The notes below the pieces were generated by a model, which ran no database searches, was not told the DNA's origin, and worked only from the letters and a program-made list of their open reading frames with translations. The position numbers and the translations under genes were made by a program. Below, piece by piece: positions 43,883-53,478 of a DNA stretch of 64,000 nt. The stretch's first letter is position 1. The number at the start of each line of letters is the position of its first letter. Origin of the DNA: Flavobacterium tistrianum (GTDB lineage: Bacteria > Bacteroidota > Bacteroidia > Flavobacteriales > Flavobacteriaceae); NCBI RefSeq assembly GCF_003254545.1, contig NZ_QJRH01000070.1, positions 1 through 64,000 on the forward strand. The letters are read 5' to 3'.

Positions 43883-44394
43883 TTTTTGGTTATTTTTTTA
43901 GAGGTGTTTTTGGTAGTTTTTTTGATGTTATCTGGTTTTGTATTTTTTTCTTTTTTGCGATTATGATGTTCATTAGCTTCGGCAATAGAATGTGAGGTTC
44001 TTATGCTTATTTCTTTTTTTGCCAATTGGCTTAAATGATGATAATATTTCTGAATAATAATCATCTCTTCTTCGGTCATATTTTCAATGTCGACAAGAGT
44101 ATTGCTTGACAAATCGTTGGATGCTACGAGTTCGTTTAGTTTTAACTGAATGGCAAGCGAATCTTTATTCTGTGCCTTTTGAATTAAAAAAACCATCAAA
44201 AAAGTAATTATGGTAGTTCCTGTATTGATGACCAATTGCCAGGTTTCAGAATAGTCGAAAATTGGTCCAGAAGCAGCCCAGATTACAACAAGAGCAAAGG
44301 CACCAATAAAAGCTGGGGTACTTCCTGCAGCTTTTGAAACTTTTGTAGCAAACTTTTCGAATGCACTGCTATTATGTTGAGATTTTGAATTCAT
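43879..44394 (-). CDS. Low-affinity iron permease family protein
   Basis: The N-terminal segment FATKVSKAAGSTPAFIGAF and two membrane helices (about residues 28-45 and 55-72, with WAASGPIFDYSETWQLVINT) are the signature of the family. Then follows KAQNKDSLAIQLKLNELVAS. The 40-residue C-terminus is extremely Lys-rich. Despite the name, iron transport by the bacterial members is not proven. The gene overlaps AsmA by one base and the oxidoreductase by four. Confidence 0.8.
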   Translation of the reverse strand: MNSKSQHNSSAFEKFATKVSKAAGSTPAFIGAFALVVIWAASGPIFDYSETWQLVINTGTTIITFLMVFLIQKAQNKDSLAIQLKLNELVASNDLSSNTLVDIENMTEEEMIIIQKYYHHLSQLAKKEISIRTSHSIAEANEHHNRKKEKNTKPDNIKKTTKNTSKKITKK

Positions 44395-47219
44395 TATTTC
44401 TTTGTTTTGGGTTTGCTAACTTTTTCTTCTCGAATAACTTTATTGTTTTTTTCATCATAAACAGCAGGATTGATTTCTTGTCCTGTTTTGCTGAATATTT
44501 TAATTTTTGGAGCTTCATGCGTTCCAGTAATTACGATTGGAAAACCAATGATTCCAAAAAGCGGAAGACCTAAACGCATTCTTAAATCCAAAAGTCCATC
44601 AAAGCTTGTAGTTCCTTTTATGGTTGGCCTAAAACTGGCGACACTAAAGGTAAATGGCTCAATATGTATAAGATTCTTATCGATAGTCGATTTAATTTCA
44701 ATTCCTTTCATATCAGGATTATTTAAACCGCTTTGCCCAGTTTTAGAACTAATTCCGTCAAAAAGTTTAAGTCCCTTAATTTTCACATCACGCAAATTAA
44801 TCGTTCCGCCACCTTGCATAGATTCATAAATTGGTCCCATATTGCCGTTCAAATCTCCTTTTACTTTATAATCGACAGAAATGATTCCGTGAGCTTTTTC
44901 GGCAGCTGTGACCATATCATGAAACATCGGTATTTCTTTGTAAGCTCTCTGAACATCAAAGTCTTTTGCCGTAAAATGAGCATCAAAATGTGCAGAGGTT
45001 GGAGACTCGTCCTTATACAATGCATTAATCCCTAAAACACAGTCAATTATATTAAAGGTAATATTTTCTAAGTAAAATCCTTCTTTTTTTATTCCTATTT
45101 TTCCGTTTAGTTTGTTAAATATCAATTTGTTGTATTCTATTTTGTCAGCATTTGCATTTAAGGCGACATTTAGGTTTTTCGGAATAATGACCACACCGCT
45201 CATTTTGGGATGATCTTCTTTGGCATATTCAACTTCTAGGTTTCGATCTTTGTTTTCGCCATCTTCAAGCGCCATAAATTCATCAACATTAATCAGTTTC
45301 GATTTTAGGTTGAAATTACCGCTTAGAGTTCCTTTTGATTCTAAGAAATAATTGATGGTATTAAGCAGATAGCCACTGATGTCAAAATCTGATTTTCCGT
45401 AAGAAGCATTAAACTTTTCAAACCACATTTTTTCATTCTGAAAACGGAAATTTCCCTGTTTGATAAAGAAAGCTTTTGGAAACAATTCTGAAGTTGCTTT
45501 TATATTTTTAAGCAATAATGTCCCTTTATTATCCAGTTTATCATACTGGCCAGTTGTAGCATAACTTTGTTTTCCTTTTAACGAAAGATCAGCTTTGGCA
45601 TAACCCGTCAAATCCAAACCTTTTTGTGAGAAGACCTGATAGATTCTACCTACATTCAATTCACCTTTAATTTTGGCATTATAAGCCAAATCGCTAAAAT
45701 CAGATAATGTGGCATTAACATAAACCGGATTTCCTTCAAAATCAAAAGAAAAAGGCGCCACAGCAACAATCAAATCCTGATACGTGCCTGCTTTATTCAG
45801 CACATTGGCTATAAAAGTGATATTGGTGATTGGATTTGGGTAATACTTTGTTTTAAGCCATCCGTCTCGCAAAGAAATACCGCCAATAGTTTTGGGAAAT
45901 AATTTTTTTGAAGTGCTAAAAAGTCCGCGTGCCTGAATATCAGTTTTTAAAATTCCTTTCAAATCAATATTTTCCAATCCTAAAGCGGCATCTACGACAG
46001 CAAGGTCTAATGCACCTTTCACACTTGCATTGATCGACATTTCGCTTAAACCTTTGCTGTGCAGATAAGCATTAAAATAATCTTTTTCACCAACTTTAAA
46101 TTTTAAAGTTCTCAGATTAACTAGCAATTGTTCGGTATCTAAGGACGGAAGCATGGCATTTAAATCCATTTGAAAATCGGTTAAAGGGACTGGAGCGTTT
46201 TTATAATTTACCGAACCTTCATTGATTTTTAAATTGAAAGCCAAGTTTGGTTTTTGTCTTTTCTGAACGTTGTAATCTCCTTTAAAACTAAGAAGCAAAT
46301 CACTTCTTCCTGAAATTTCTGTTCTTTCAAGCCAGGTTAAATATTCGGGAGGCATTACAGAAAGCAGATCTTTTACGGTTGTATTTTCTGAAGCGGCTTT
46401 AATATTGATTTTATATCCGTCTCTTAAAATGGTAAATAAACCTGTAAATTTTAAAGGCAGTTTGTTGATATGAAGTTCATTTTTTTGAAGAATAAAGGTA
46501 AGTGCATGTGTATTGATTCTGGTAATCAAATCGGCACTTACTTTTTTTCTTCTCAAATATCCTGTTCGGTCATAAAAGAAATCCAGATTATCAATTTTAG
46601 CATCAGTTGCGAGGTCAAAAATATCTTCGCTTAAATTTCCTTTTCCAATATAATTAAATCCTTTTGCATCAACTAGAATCTTAGCAGAACGATCATTATA
46701 TTTTACATTACAGTTTTGTAAATCAATACGTTCGAGACGAATCGCGGTTCCTTCTTCTGGAGCATTCGGATCTTCTTTTTTGTCTTTTCTGTCTTCAGGT
46801 GCAACATAAATGTTATAATTGGCTTGACCTTTTTCGTTGACCATTATATTTATTAAAGCATCAGAAACATAAAGTTTATTGATTTTTACTTCATTGTCAA
46901 AAAGCAGTCTTTTGATATCAATACCAAAAGCAACTTGATCTGCTCTTAATAAAGTATCATTACTGAAAGGTTTAGAACCAGTTAAAGACAAATCGTCTAA
47001 CGAAACGGTCAATGAAGGGAAATGAGTAAAAAATGAAAGTTTAGATTTTGTAAACTCCAATTTAGTATCCAGACGTTCGTTGGTAATTTTCTTTACTTCC
47101 GAAGCGATTTTTCCAGGAAATAACAGGGGAATAATAAACAGCAAAAACAAAATCACCGCAATCGTAATTCCAGTAATTTTTAGAACTTTTATGGCGGTAT
47201 GTTTGATTGAACTAGGCAT
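44394..47219 (-). CDS. AsmA-family protein
   Basis: One N-terminal membrane segment (ITGITIAVILFLLFIIPLLF, residues 15-34) is followed by about 900 residues of the AsmA/DUF3971 beta-rich fold, presumably periplasmic. It carries family segments such as LDTKLEFTKSKLSFFTHFPS near the start and an AsmA-like C-terminal domain (GGTINLRDVKIKG, GTTSFDGLLDLRMRLGLPLF). Members such as YhdP and TamB move phospholipids from inner to outer membrane. It lies 142 bases after mlaD in the same direction and overlaps the next gene. Confidence 0.88.
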   Translation of the reverse strand: MPSSIKHTAIKVLKITGITIAVILFLLFIIPLLFPGKIASEVKKITNERLDTKLEFTKSKLSFFTHFPSLTVSLDDLSLTGSKPFSNDTLLRADQVAFGIDIKRLLFDNEVKINKLYVSDALINIMVNEKGQANYNIYVAPEDRKDKKEDPNAPEEGTAIRLERIDLQNCNVKYNDRSAKILVDAKGFNYIGKGNLSEDIFDLATDAKIDNLDFFYDRTGYLRRKKVSADLITRINTHALTFILQKNELHINKLPLKFTGLFTILRDGYKINIKAASENTTVKDLLSVMPPEYLTWLERTEISGRSDLLLSFKGDYNVQKRQKPNLAFNLKINEGSVNYKNAPVPLTDFQMDLNAMLPSLDTEQLLVNLRTLKFKVGEKDYFNAYLHSKGLSEMSINASVKGALDLAVVDAALGLENIDLKGILKTDIQARGLFSTSKKLFPKTIGGISLRDGWLKTKYYPNPITNITFIANVLNKAGTYQDLIVAVAPFSFDFEGNPVYVNATLSDFSDLAYNAKIKGELNVGRIYQVFSQKGLDLTGYAKADLSLKGKQSYATTGQYDKLDNKGTLLLKNIKATSELFPKAFFIKQGNFRFQNEKMWFEKFNASYGKSDFDISGYLLNTINYFLESKGTLSGNFNLKSKLINVDEFMALEDGENKDRNLEVEYAKEDHPKMSGVVIIPKNLNVALNANADKIEYNKLIFNKLNGKIGIKKEGFYLENITFNIIDCVLGINALYKDESPTSAHFDAHFTAKDFDVQRAYKEIPMFHDMVTAAEKAHGIISVDYKVKGDLNGNMGPIYESMQGGGTINLRDVKIKGLKLFDGISSKTGQSGLNNPDMKGIEIKSTIDKNLIHIEPFTFSVASFRPTIKGTTSFDGLLDLRMRLGLPLFGIIGFPIVITGTHEAPKIKIFSKTGQEINPAVYDEKNNKVIREEKVSKPKTKK

Positions 47220-47289
47220 ATACTTTTTAATTGTGAATTGTAAATTGTGAGTTGTGAAATGTGATATGCTGGATTTGGATTTTTCTTCG

Positions 47290-47322
47290 TGCGTGTCCTT
47301 CGACTTCGCTCAGGAAGACATA
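47290..47322. repeat. Interspersed element between mlaD and AsmA
   Basis: The gap holds GTCCTTCGACTTCGCTCAGG, a sequence common between genes in this kind of genome, plus AATTGTGAATTGTAAATTGT direct repeats at about 47230-47250. It may act on mRNA processing between the two genes; no terminator T run is seen. Confidence 0.5.
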
Positions 47323-47361
47323 AAATGAGAACTGGAATTTGGCATTTTAAAAATTTGGAAT

Positions 47362-48201
47362 TTAATTTTTAGTTTCTACTTTTTTAGCATCTTCTTGTTT
47401 TTGCTTTTCTTCTGCTTTTTTAGCCTCTTCTTGTTTCTCTTGTCTTGCTTCTTGCTTCTCTTTTCTTGCTTCTTCTTTCTCTTTTTTAGCTTCCTCTTGT
47501 TTCTCTTTTCTTTCTTCTTGCTTTTCCTTTTTCTCTTTTTCTTTTTTCTTGAAGTAGCCTCTAAATAGGAAATTGCTTTTTGCGGCTTCCATGTTTTCGC
47601 TAAAACCTTTTGTTCCGGTTTCTAGATTAGAAAGCGTATTCGAAACGCTGTTTGCCATTTTATCATCTTTTACCAGTCTTGCCAATGCGCCGTTTCCGTT
47701 ATTCATGCTATGACTGAAAATGGCTATTTCATCTGAAATTACACCAATATTATCAACACTTTTCTTCACGCTTTTCATAATATCATGCATCTCGATTCCG
47801 TCAACAGAAGCAATCTGTCCGTTGTCTTCAATTTCTTTTTTGGATTTTTGGCCTGGCGAAATAGTCAGTACTTTGTCGCCCATTAATCCATCAGAACCAA
47901 TACTGGCTGTGGCATCGGTTTTAATAAATTTTCGAACTTCTTCTTTCATTACCAAAACCACAACTACGGTTGAGTCATTTTTTAGCTGAATTTGTTCTAC
48001 AGTTCCGACATTAATTCCAGAGAAACGAACATTATTTCCGACTTCTAAACCGCTTACTGTTTTAAATTGCGAAGTAATATGAAAGGTAGATCCGAAAAGG
48101 TTTTGTTGTTTTCCGATAAAATATACGGCCATTATAAAAAGCAGTAAACCTATCGTTACAAACATTCCTAATTTCCAAGTATATCCAGATTGCTTTTCCA
48201 T
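47362..48201 (-). CDS. MlaD-family substrate-binding protein of a lipid ABC system
   Basis: One N-terminal membrane anchor (LGMFVTIGLLLFIMAVYFIG) is followed by an MCE/MlaD domain at about residues 40-116 (TVSGLEVGNNVRFSGINVGT, then GSDGLMGDKVLTISPG). The last ~70 residues are a low-complexity Lys/Glu tail of EKQEE-type repeats, probably a long charged helix. MlaD proteins bind lipid in the periplasm and hand it to or take it from the permease. This gene lies 163 bases after MlaF, with repeats between. Confidence 0.88.
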   Translation of the reverse strand: MEKQSGYTWKLGMFVTIGLLLFIMAVYFIGKQQNLFGSTFHITSQFKTVSGLEVGNNVRFSGINVGTVEQIQLKNDSTVVVVLVMKEEVRKFIKTDATASIGSDGLMGDKVLTISPGQKSKKEIEDNGQIASVDGIEMHDIMKSVKKSVDNIGVISDEIAIFSHSMNNGNGALARLVKDDKMANSVSNTLSNLETGTKGFSENMEAAKSNFLFRGYFKKKEKEKKEKQEERKEKQEEAKKEKEEARKEKQEARQEKQEEAKKAEEKQKQEDAKKVETKN

Positions 48202-48209
48202 GATTTCTA

Positions 48210-48362
48210 ATTAATTATGAATTATAAATTATGAATTATGAGTTATGAGTTTTGTGTTTATGGTTAATTGTTTATGGTTAGTTGTTGATTATGAGTTTAA
48301 TTATATTTTATTGTTAGAGTTTACTGCGTATAACTCATAACTAATGACTCATAACTCAACTC
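48210..48362. repeat. TATGAGT-family repeats between mlaF and mlaD
   Basis: AT-rich copies of AATTATGAGTTATGAG and, in inverse orientation, CTCATAACTAATGACTCATA. They split an operon whose other genes are adjacent or overlapping. Confidence 0.7.
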
Positions 48363-48364
48363 GT

Positions 48365-49144
48365 TTATTCAAAAAATGAGCGTACCCATTCGTCTTCGTC
48401 TTTTTCTAATTCTTCGTATGTCCCTTCGGCGTGAATTACACCATCTTTTAAAACTATAATTCGATCGGCTGTCATTTTTGCACAAGCCATATCGTGAGTG
48501 ATAATAATCGAAGAGGTTTTCTGTTTGTGTTTAATATCCAAGATTAATTCACTGATTTCTCTTGATGTTATGGTGTCCAAACCCGTTGTGGGTTCGTCGT
48601 ACAAAATGATTTCTGGTTTTAAGATTAAAGTGCGGGCTAGACCAATTCTTTTTTTCATACCGCCCGAAAGTTCAGAAGGCATTTTGTCTACAGCATCGGC
48701 TAGACCAACATTTTCCAAAGCTTCCATTACTTCACTTTCAACTTCTTCTCGGCTTAAATCACGTTTGTGTTTGGTTAATGTAAAAGCGAGATTTTCTCTA
48801 ACGGACATAGAATCGTAAAGTGCCCCGCTTTGGAACAAAAAACCGATTCGAACTCTAATTTCATTCAGCTCGCTTTTTGAAATATTAAGAACATTTTCAT
48901 CAAAAACTTTAATTTCGCCTTTGTCTGGTTCAATCAATCCCACAATGCATTTTATTGTAACCGATTTTCCAGAGCCTGAACGTCCTAAAACCACTAAATC
49001 TTCGCCTTTATTCAAAATGAGATTTACGCCTTTTAAAACGGCATTATCTTTTCCAAAAGTTTTATGAAGATCTTTAATCTCTATAATTGGAGTCTGATCT
49101 TTCTCTTTTGTTTTGGGTTCTTTATGTAATTTTTCCTTTTCCAT
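48365..49144 (-). CDS. MlaF-like ABC transporter ATPase
   Basis: Walker A is GRSGSGKS (54-61), the signature loop ELSGGMKKRIGLAR (about 158), Walker B IILYDEPTTGLD and the H-loop ITHDM. The Asp-Glu and final sequence match Mla-type ATPases. It powers lipid movement through the MlaE permease encoded one base upstream. An N-terminal ~20-residue Lys/Glu-rich extension is unusual but short. Confidence 0.9.
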   Translation of the reverse strand: MEKEKLHKEPKTKEKDQTPIIEIKDLHKTFGKDNAVLKGVNLILNKGEDLVVLGRSGSGKSVTIKCIVGLIEPDKGEIKVFDENVLNISKSELNEIRVRIGFLFQSGALYDSMSVRENLAFTLTKHKRDLSREEVESEVMEALENVGLADAVDKMPSELSGGMKKRIGLARTLILKPEIILYDEPTTGLDTITSREISELILDIKHKQKTSSIIITHDMACAKMTADRIIVLKDGVIHAEGTYEELEKDEDEWVRSFFE

Positions 49145-49145
49145 T

Positions 49146-49904
49146 TTACAAGAATAAATCGGTTATTTGTACAGCAACCATATCTATAATAAAAATGCTC
49201 AACGATGCTGTTACAACAGCAGAATTGGCAGCTTGACCCACACTTTCTGTTCCGTTCGAAGCATTAAAGCCTTTATAACAGCCAATCATTCCTATAAAAA
49301 ATCCGAAGAAGAAAGTTTTGAGAGTGGCAGGAAGCAGATCTAGATATTCTAAAGATTGAACGATTTGGGTTAAAAATCTATAGAAGTTGACATCACCATG
49401 AATATTTATGCCTACATAACCGCCAATGATTCCGATGGCATCTGCAAAAAATACTAAAATAGGAACCATGAGAGTACAAGCTAAAACTCTTGTTACAACC
49501 AAATAGTTATACGGATTTACGGCCGAAACTTCCATTGCATCAATCTGTTCGGTAACTTTCATAGATCCTAATTCGGCTCCAATTCCAGACGAAATTTTTC
49601 CTGCACAGATTAATGCAGTAATTACAGGAGCAATTTCTCTAATCAGCGAAAGCGCCACCATTCCAGGCAGCCAAGATTCTGCACCAAATTTTACCAAGGT
49701 CGGACGTGATTGTAGCGTAAGCACCAAGCCCATAATAAAACCTGTTATTGCAACCAAGGGCAGAGATTTATATCCGATAACATAACATTGTTTCAGAAAT
49801 TCTCTGGTTTCGTAAGGCGGAATAAAAACTTCCTTAAAAAACCTTTTGGCGAATAGGGTGGTTTCTCCAATTTCGGCGAATGTATTTTTAATGTCGAGAA
49901 TCAA
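49146..49904 (-). CDS. MlaE-like ABC permease
   Basis: The 252-aa protein has five or so membrane segments and the family markers IGYKSLPLVAITGFIMGLVL and GAELGSMKVTEQIDAMEVSA, then LVVTRVLACTLMVPILVFFA. It forms the membrane channel of a phospholipid ABC system. It is the first gene of the cluster; two genes follow closely (MlaF) or after repeats (MlaD, AsmA). MlaB and MlaC homologues are not visible in the window. Confidence 0.92.
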   Translation of the reverse strand: MILDIKNTFAEIGETTLFAKRFFKEVFIPPYETREFLKQCYVIGYKSLPLVAITGFIMGLVLTLQSRPTLVKFGAESWLPGMVALSLIREIAPVITALICAGKISSGIGAELGSMKVTEQIDAMEVSAVNPYNYLVVTRVLACTLMVPILVFFADAIGIIGGYVGINIHGDVNFYRFLTQIVQSLEYLDLLPATLKTFFFGFFIGMIGCYKGFNASNGTESVGQAANSAVVTASLSIFIIDMVAVQITDLFL

Positions 49905-50094
49905 AATGTTTTGTTTTAATGTGAATTATGTAATTTGAAAATCAATTATTTAACAGTTTTTACCAACTCATTAAATTCTATATGAAAGTTAGCCCAATAC
50001 TTGTTAAAATATATTACACAACTTTTTTTGAGCCTTATATAATTTTCATAAACTCACAATAATTAAAAGAAATTGACGTTATGTGGCCAAACAA

Positions 50095-50123
50095 AAAATC
50101 CCTTTCATTAAGAAAGGGATTTT
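50095..50123 (-). terminator. Terminator of the GH130/glycosyltransferase pair
   Basis: AAAATCCCTTTC pairs with GAAAGGGATTTT (12 bp, 5-base loop); the minus-strand copy ends in a T run. It lies about 45 bases after the glycosyltransferase stop. Confidence 0.85.
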
Positions 50124-50168
50124 CAGGGTTTAAAAAGTGAAGTATTTGGTTAGCTTCAATTTCTTTTC

Positions 50169-52439
50169 TTATAAATTTATAGCAATGCCACTTCGAGATT
50201 TCAATAAAGGAATTACTTTAGATTGTGACATGGCTAATTTTTCCATAAGTAATCTTGCAGTAAGATAACAAACGGTCGATTCAGCACCTTGATTTAGATT
50301 GACATTATTTTTTTCAAGTCCGTCATAACCGCCACCACTTACAGGATTATACATAATTTGGTTCAAATGATTTTTGCCTAAAAACCAGTTAAATGCCGCT
50401 CTCATTTTCTTTTTGTATTCTGGAGTTTTAAAGGCATTATAAAAAGCATTTAAAGTCTGAATAGTGTATGTTACATCTATAGGTTGTTCGCCATATTGGC
50501 TTGGTTCAGAACCTTTATGATGCCAACTTTGGTTTGAAATAGCTTTGAAAGTTCCTTTTATAAACGTTTTAGAAATCAAGAAATCTAATGAGTCCAAAGC
50601 TACTTTTTTGTAAACCGGTTTATTGGTGATTAAATAAGCATAAAGCATTGATTCTGGCAAAATGCTGTTTCCATATGTTAGATAATTTTCAAACCATTGC
50701 CAATCTTCTGTTGCTGTGTCTTCGTAATTGGCCAACAGTTTTGCATTTAGCTTATTAATAATGGCCGCAACGTATAAATTCGGAATGGTTGAATGGTACA
50801 AATACAATCCTTTTGTAGCAAAACCAATTGAACGTGGAGACTGAATGTTTTCTGCCCATTTTAAAGTGTTCAATAAACATCTTGTCGCTTTTTTGGTAAT
50901 CGCTTCTGGAAGAATGTCAGACATAGAAACCACAGTTCCTAAAGCCCAAATGGCTCTTGCATTAGAATCTTCCAAATTTACTTCGGCATTTTGCTCAATA
51001 TGTTCGCGGTTTTCCTGATCGACATAATTGATAAAATCTCCTTTTGGCTTCTGACAGCGTTGAATGAAATCTAAATATATTAAAATATACGCCAGATCAT
51101 CTTTGTCTTGAGTCAGTTTATAATGCATGCAAAATGCTATTAAAGCTCTTGCGTTATCATCTAAAGTATATCCTGAATCTAAATCTGGAATAGAAATTTT
51201 ACTGAATTGTATAATTCCTAATTCTGTAGTCAGTTTTTTGATATGTTTTAACTGAATAGGAGGATAGCTGAATCTGATTTCTGACGGATTTTTAATCAGG
51301 TTTTTATAAGTATTCATTTGAGTGATTCCGACATTTTCCCAAGATGAAGCCCTCATTTTTGTAAATGAATTGATTCCCATTTCGTGTCTTAAGTTTTCAT
51401 CTTCAATCAATTTAATTGCTGCGGTCGCAAATTGATCAGCATCTCCAATATCACATAAAATTCCAGAATCTGATGTTAAAACTTCTCTAGTATGTGGAAT
51501 TTTAGATGCCACAATCGGACATGCACAACTCATTGCATAAGCAAATGTGCCGCTCACTGCCTGATTCGGGTCTTTTGAGGTAAACATATAAATATCTGTC
51601 GCTTTCAAATATTCTAAAAGTTCATCAGTATCTAAATATTGATTGATAAAACGTACATTATCTTGAAGATTTAATTCCTTTACCAAACCTTCTAATTTAT
51701 CTCTATAAGCATCGACACCGTCTTTAATTAAATTCGGGTGTGTTTTTCCGATAATTAGATAAAGCGCATTTGGCGCTTTTTCGATAATTTTTGGCAGAGC
51801 CTGTAAACCTGTTTCTATATTTTTACCTTCACCTAAAAGTCCGAAAGTAGAAAGCACTAATCTGTCTTGAATATTTAATTTCTCTTTTGCCTGTTGTGGA
51901 GTTTCATATATCACAATGTGAGTTCCATGAGGTACGTAAGTAATTATTTCTTCATTGATATCGTAGTCGTTAATTAGAATTTCTTTAGATTTATTTGTCA
52001 TTACAAAAACCGAATTGCTATAGCTCAAAAGCAGTCTTACGAATGTTCTTAATTCGTCATTCGGATTCGGAATAACGCTATGGAAAGTATAGGTAACAGG
52101 TGCTTTAATGACATTTAAAAAATCTAAGAGATGATCTCCGTAGTTTCCTGAAAACAAACCAAATTCATGCTGAATATGCACCAATTTCACGGTTTCATCC
52201 TGATTAATTTCCTCGGCTACTTTAGCGTACTCTTCTCGGTTTTTGGTATTTAAGGTAAATGCCTGTGTTGGTTGGTCTTTGGGTTTATCAACAAGTTCAC
52301 ATATTTCGCATTTGATAGATTTACCATAAACATCTGTGATTCCTTTGATGGTATCTTGAGTATAGGTTGCTATGCCACATTGCGTAGGCGGAAAAGTGGA
52401 TAAAAAAACGATTTTTGATTTATTTGATATTGTTTTCAT
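50169..52439 (-). CDS. Two-domain protein: GT4-type glycosyltransferase plus alpha/alpha-toroid domain
   Basis: Residues 1-390 are a GT-B glycosyltransferase (STFPPTQCGIATYTQD, LSTFGLLGEGKNIETGLQAL, then TSKDPNQAVSGTFAYAMSCA). The typical EX7E pair of GT4 enzymes is not seen at the expected place. Residues ~400-756 form an all-helical toroid (LDSGYTLDDNARALIAFCMH, SWHHKGSEPSQYGEQPIDVT), as in sugar-processing enzymes. Such a fusion next to a GH130 gene suggests mannoside or related glycan synthesis or turnover; the real substrate is unknown. No signal peptide: cytoplasmic. Overlaps the GH130 gene by 20 bases. Confidence 0.75.
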   Translation of the reverse strand: MKTISNKSKIVFLSTFPPTQCGIATYTQDTIKGITDVYGKSIKCEICELVDKPKDQPTQAFTLNTKNREEYAKVAEEINQDETVKLVHIQHEFGLFSGNYGDHLLDFLNVIKAPVTYTFHSVIPNPNDELRTFVRLLLSYSNSVFVMTNKSKEILINDYDINEEIITYVPHGTHIVIYETPQQAKEKLNIQDRLVLSTFGLLGEGKNIETGLQALPKIIEKAPNALYLIIGKTHPNLIKDGVDAYRDKLEGLVKELNLQDNVRFINQYLDTDELLEYLKATDIYMFTSKDPNQAVSGTFAYAMSCACPIVASKIPHTREVLTSDSGILCDIGDADQFATAAIKLIEDENLRHEMGINSFTKMRASSWENVGITQMNTYKNLIKNPSEIRFSYPPIQLKHIKKLTTELGIIQFSKISIPDLDSGYTLDDNARALIAFCMHYKLTQDKDDLAYILIYLDFIQRCQKPKGDFINYVDQENREHIEQNAEVNLEDSNARAIWALGTVVSMSDILPEAITKKATRCLLNTLKWAENIQSPRSIGFATKGLYLYHSTIPNLYVAAIINKLNAKLLANYEDTATEDWQWFENYLTYGNSILPESMLYAYLITNKPVYKKVALDSLDFLISKTFIKGTFKAISNQSWHHKGSEPSQYGEQPIDVTYTIQTLNAFYNAFKTPEYKKKMRAAFNWFLGKNHLNQIMYNPVSGGGYDGLEKNNVNLNQGAESTVCYLTARLLMEKLAMSQSKVIPLLKSRSGIAINL

Positions 52440-53478
52440 GAGGATTCTTTTTTAGTTCGGTTAATAACTCGTCAAGGTTCAGAGATGCCACCGCAATCTT
52501 ATCATCGGCAGCGCCATAATAAATATATAGTTGGTCATCAAAAATGGCAGTCCCAGTTGGGAAAACCACGTAATTGACATAACCATGTCGTTCGTAATAC
52601 TCTGAAGGAGTAATAATGGGTTTTGGCAGTCGTGCTATAACTTTTGACGGATCTTCTAAATCCAGTAAAACAGCTGCGGCATGATAAACCAAACCTTTCT
52701 CTCTTCTTTCAGCAGCATGATAAATTAAAAGCCAGCCATCTGCTGTTTCTATCGGCGGGGCTCCAGGACCAATATGACTTGTTTCATGATCATATTTCGG
52801 TTCCATTACAATATGATCGGGAAGATTTTTCAAATAGTTTTTCCAAAAATCTTCTGTCAGTTCTGATTTCTTTTCAAACGAAAAAATCTGAATTGATGGA
52901 AATAAGCGATGCAAGGCAACAAATTTTCCATTGAATTTCTTCGGAAAAAGAACCACATTTTTATCCCAAACAAACAGATTCTCTTTGATAGTTTCCGTTA
53001 GCGGATAATTTCTTTCGGTATTAAAAGCTAAAATCTTTGCAATGCTCGGATTCTGTAAGTGCTTTCGAATTAGATTTGTAAACTCGTTAAGAATAAATTT
53101 TGGTGTTATAATTCCTTTCTTCTTAAAATCTTTCAAATCTTTAGAGACCGCCAAAGCGCCACAAGCATTAATTCCATCATAGGTAACATAAGTCATGTAA
53201 AACCTGTCATCTATTTTTGTAATCCTCGGATCTTCTACACCATGAATCTCATAAATGTAATCTGGTACAAAAATTGGCTGCGTATTTCTTTCAACTAAAG
53301 TGGTCGGACCTTCAAAACAGCAATATCCAATGGTAGAAAAATTTCCTCTCTTGGCAGCTCTGTAAAACATGTGAACAGTATTTCCGTCTTGATAAATGGC
53401 AGGATTTAAAACACCTAATTCCTCAAAAGTTCGATCTGTTTTTTCTAAAATGACGCCATGTTTTTTAGCCTCTTCCAT
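52420..53478 (-). CDS. GH130-family glycosidase/phosphorylase
   Basis: The five-bladed propeller signature is visible: VLNPAIYQDGNTVHMFYRAA, then HGVEDPRI with the catalytic Asp83, RFYMTYVTYDG, HIGPGAPPIETADGWLLIYH and IYYGAADDKIAVASL. Characterised GH130 enzymes are mannoside phosphorylases or mannosidases. No signal peptide is seen, so it is cytoplasmic. It is the first gene of the pair and overlaps the glycosyltransferase, implying coupled translation. Automated annotations often mislabel this family. Confidence 0.85.
   Translation of the reverse strand: MEEAKKHGVILEKTDRTFEELGVLNPAIYQDGNTVHMFYRAAKRGNFSTIGYCCFEGPTTLVERNTQPIFVPDYIYEIHGVEDPRITKIDDRFYMTYVTYDGINACGALAVSKDLKDFKKKGIITPKFILNEFTNLIRKHLQNPSIAKILAFNTERNYPLTETIKENLFVWDKNVVLFPKKFNGKFVALHRLFPSIQIFSFEKKSELTEDFWKNYLKNLPDHIVMEPKYDHETSHIGPGAPPIETADGWLLIYHAAERREKGLVYHAAAVLLDLEDPSKVIARLPKPIITPSEYYERHGYVNYVVFPTGTAIFDDQLYIYYGAADDKIAVASLNLDELLTELKKNPHENNIK

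Noticed and set aside
44470..45035. Plus-strand frames opposite the AsmA gene
   Set aside because: They are shadows of a clearly coding minus-strand gene.
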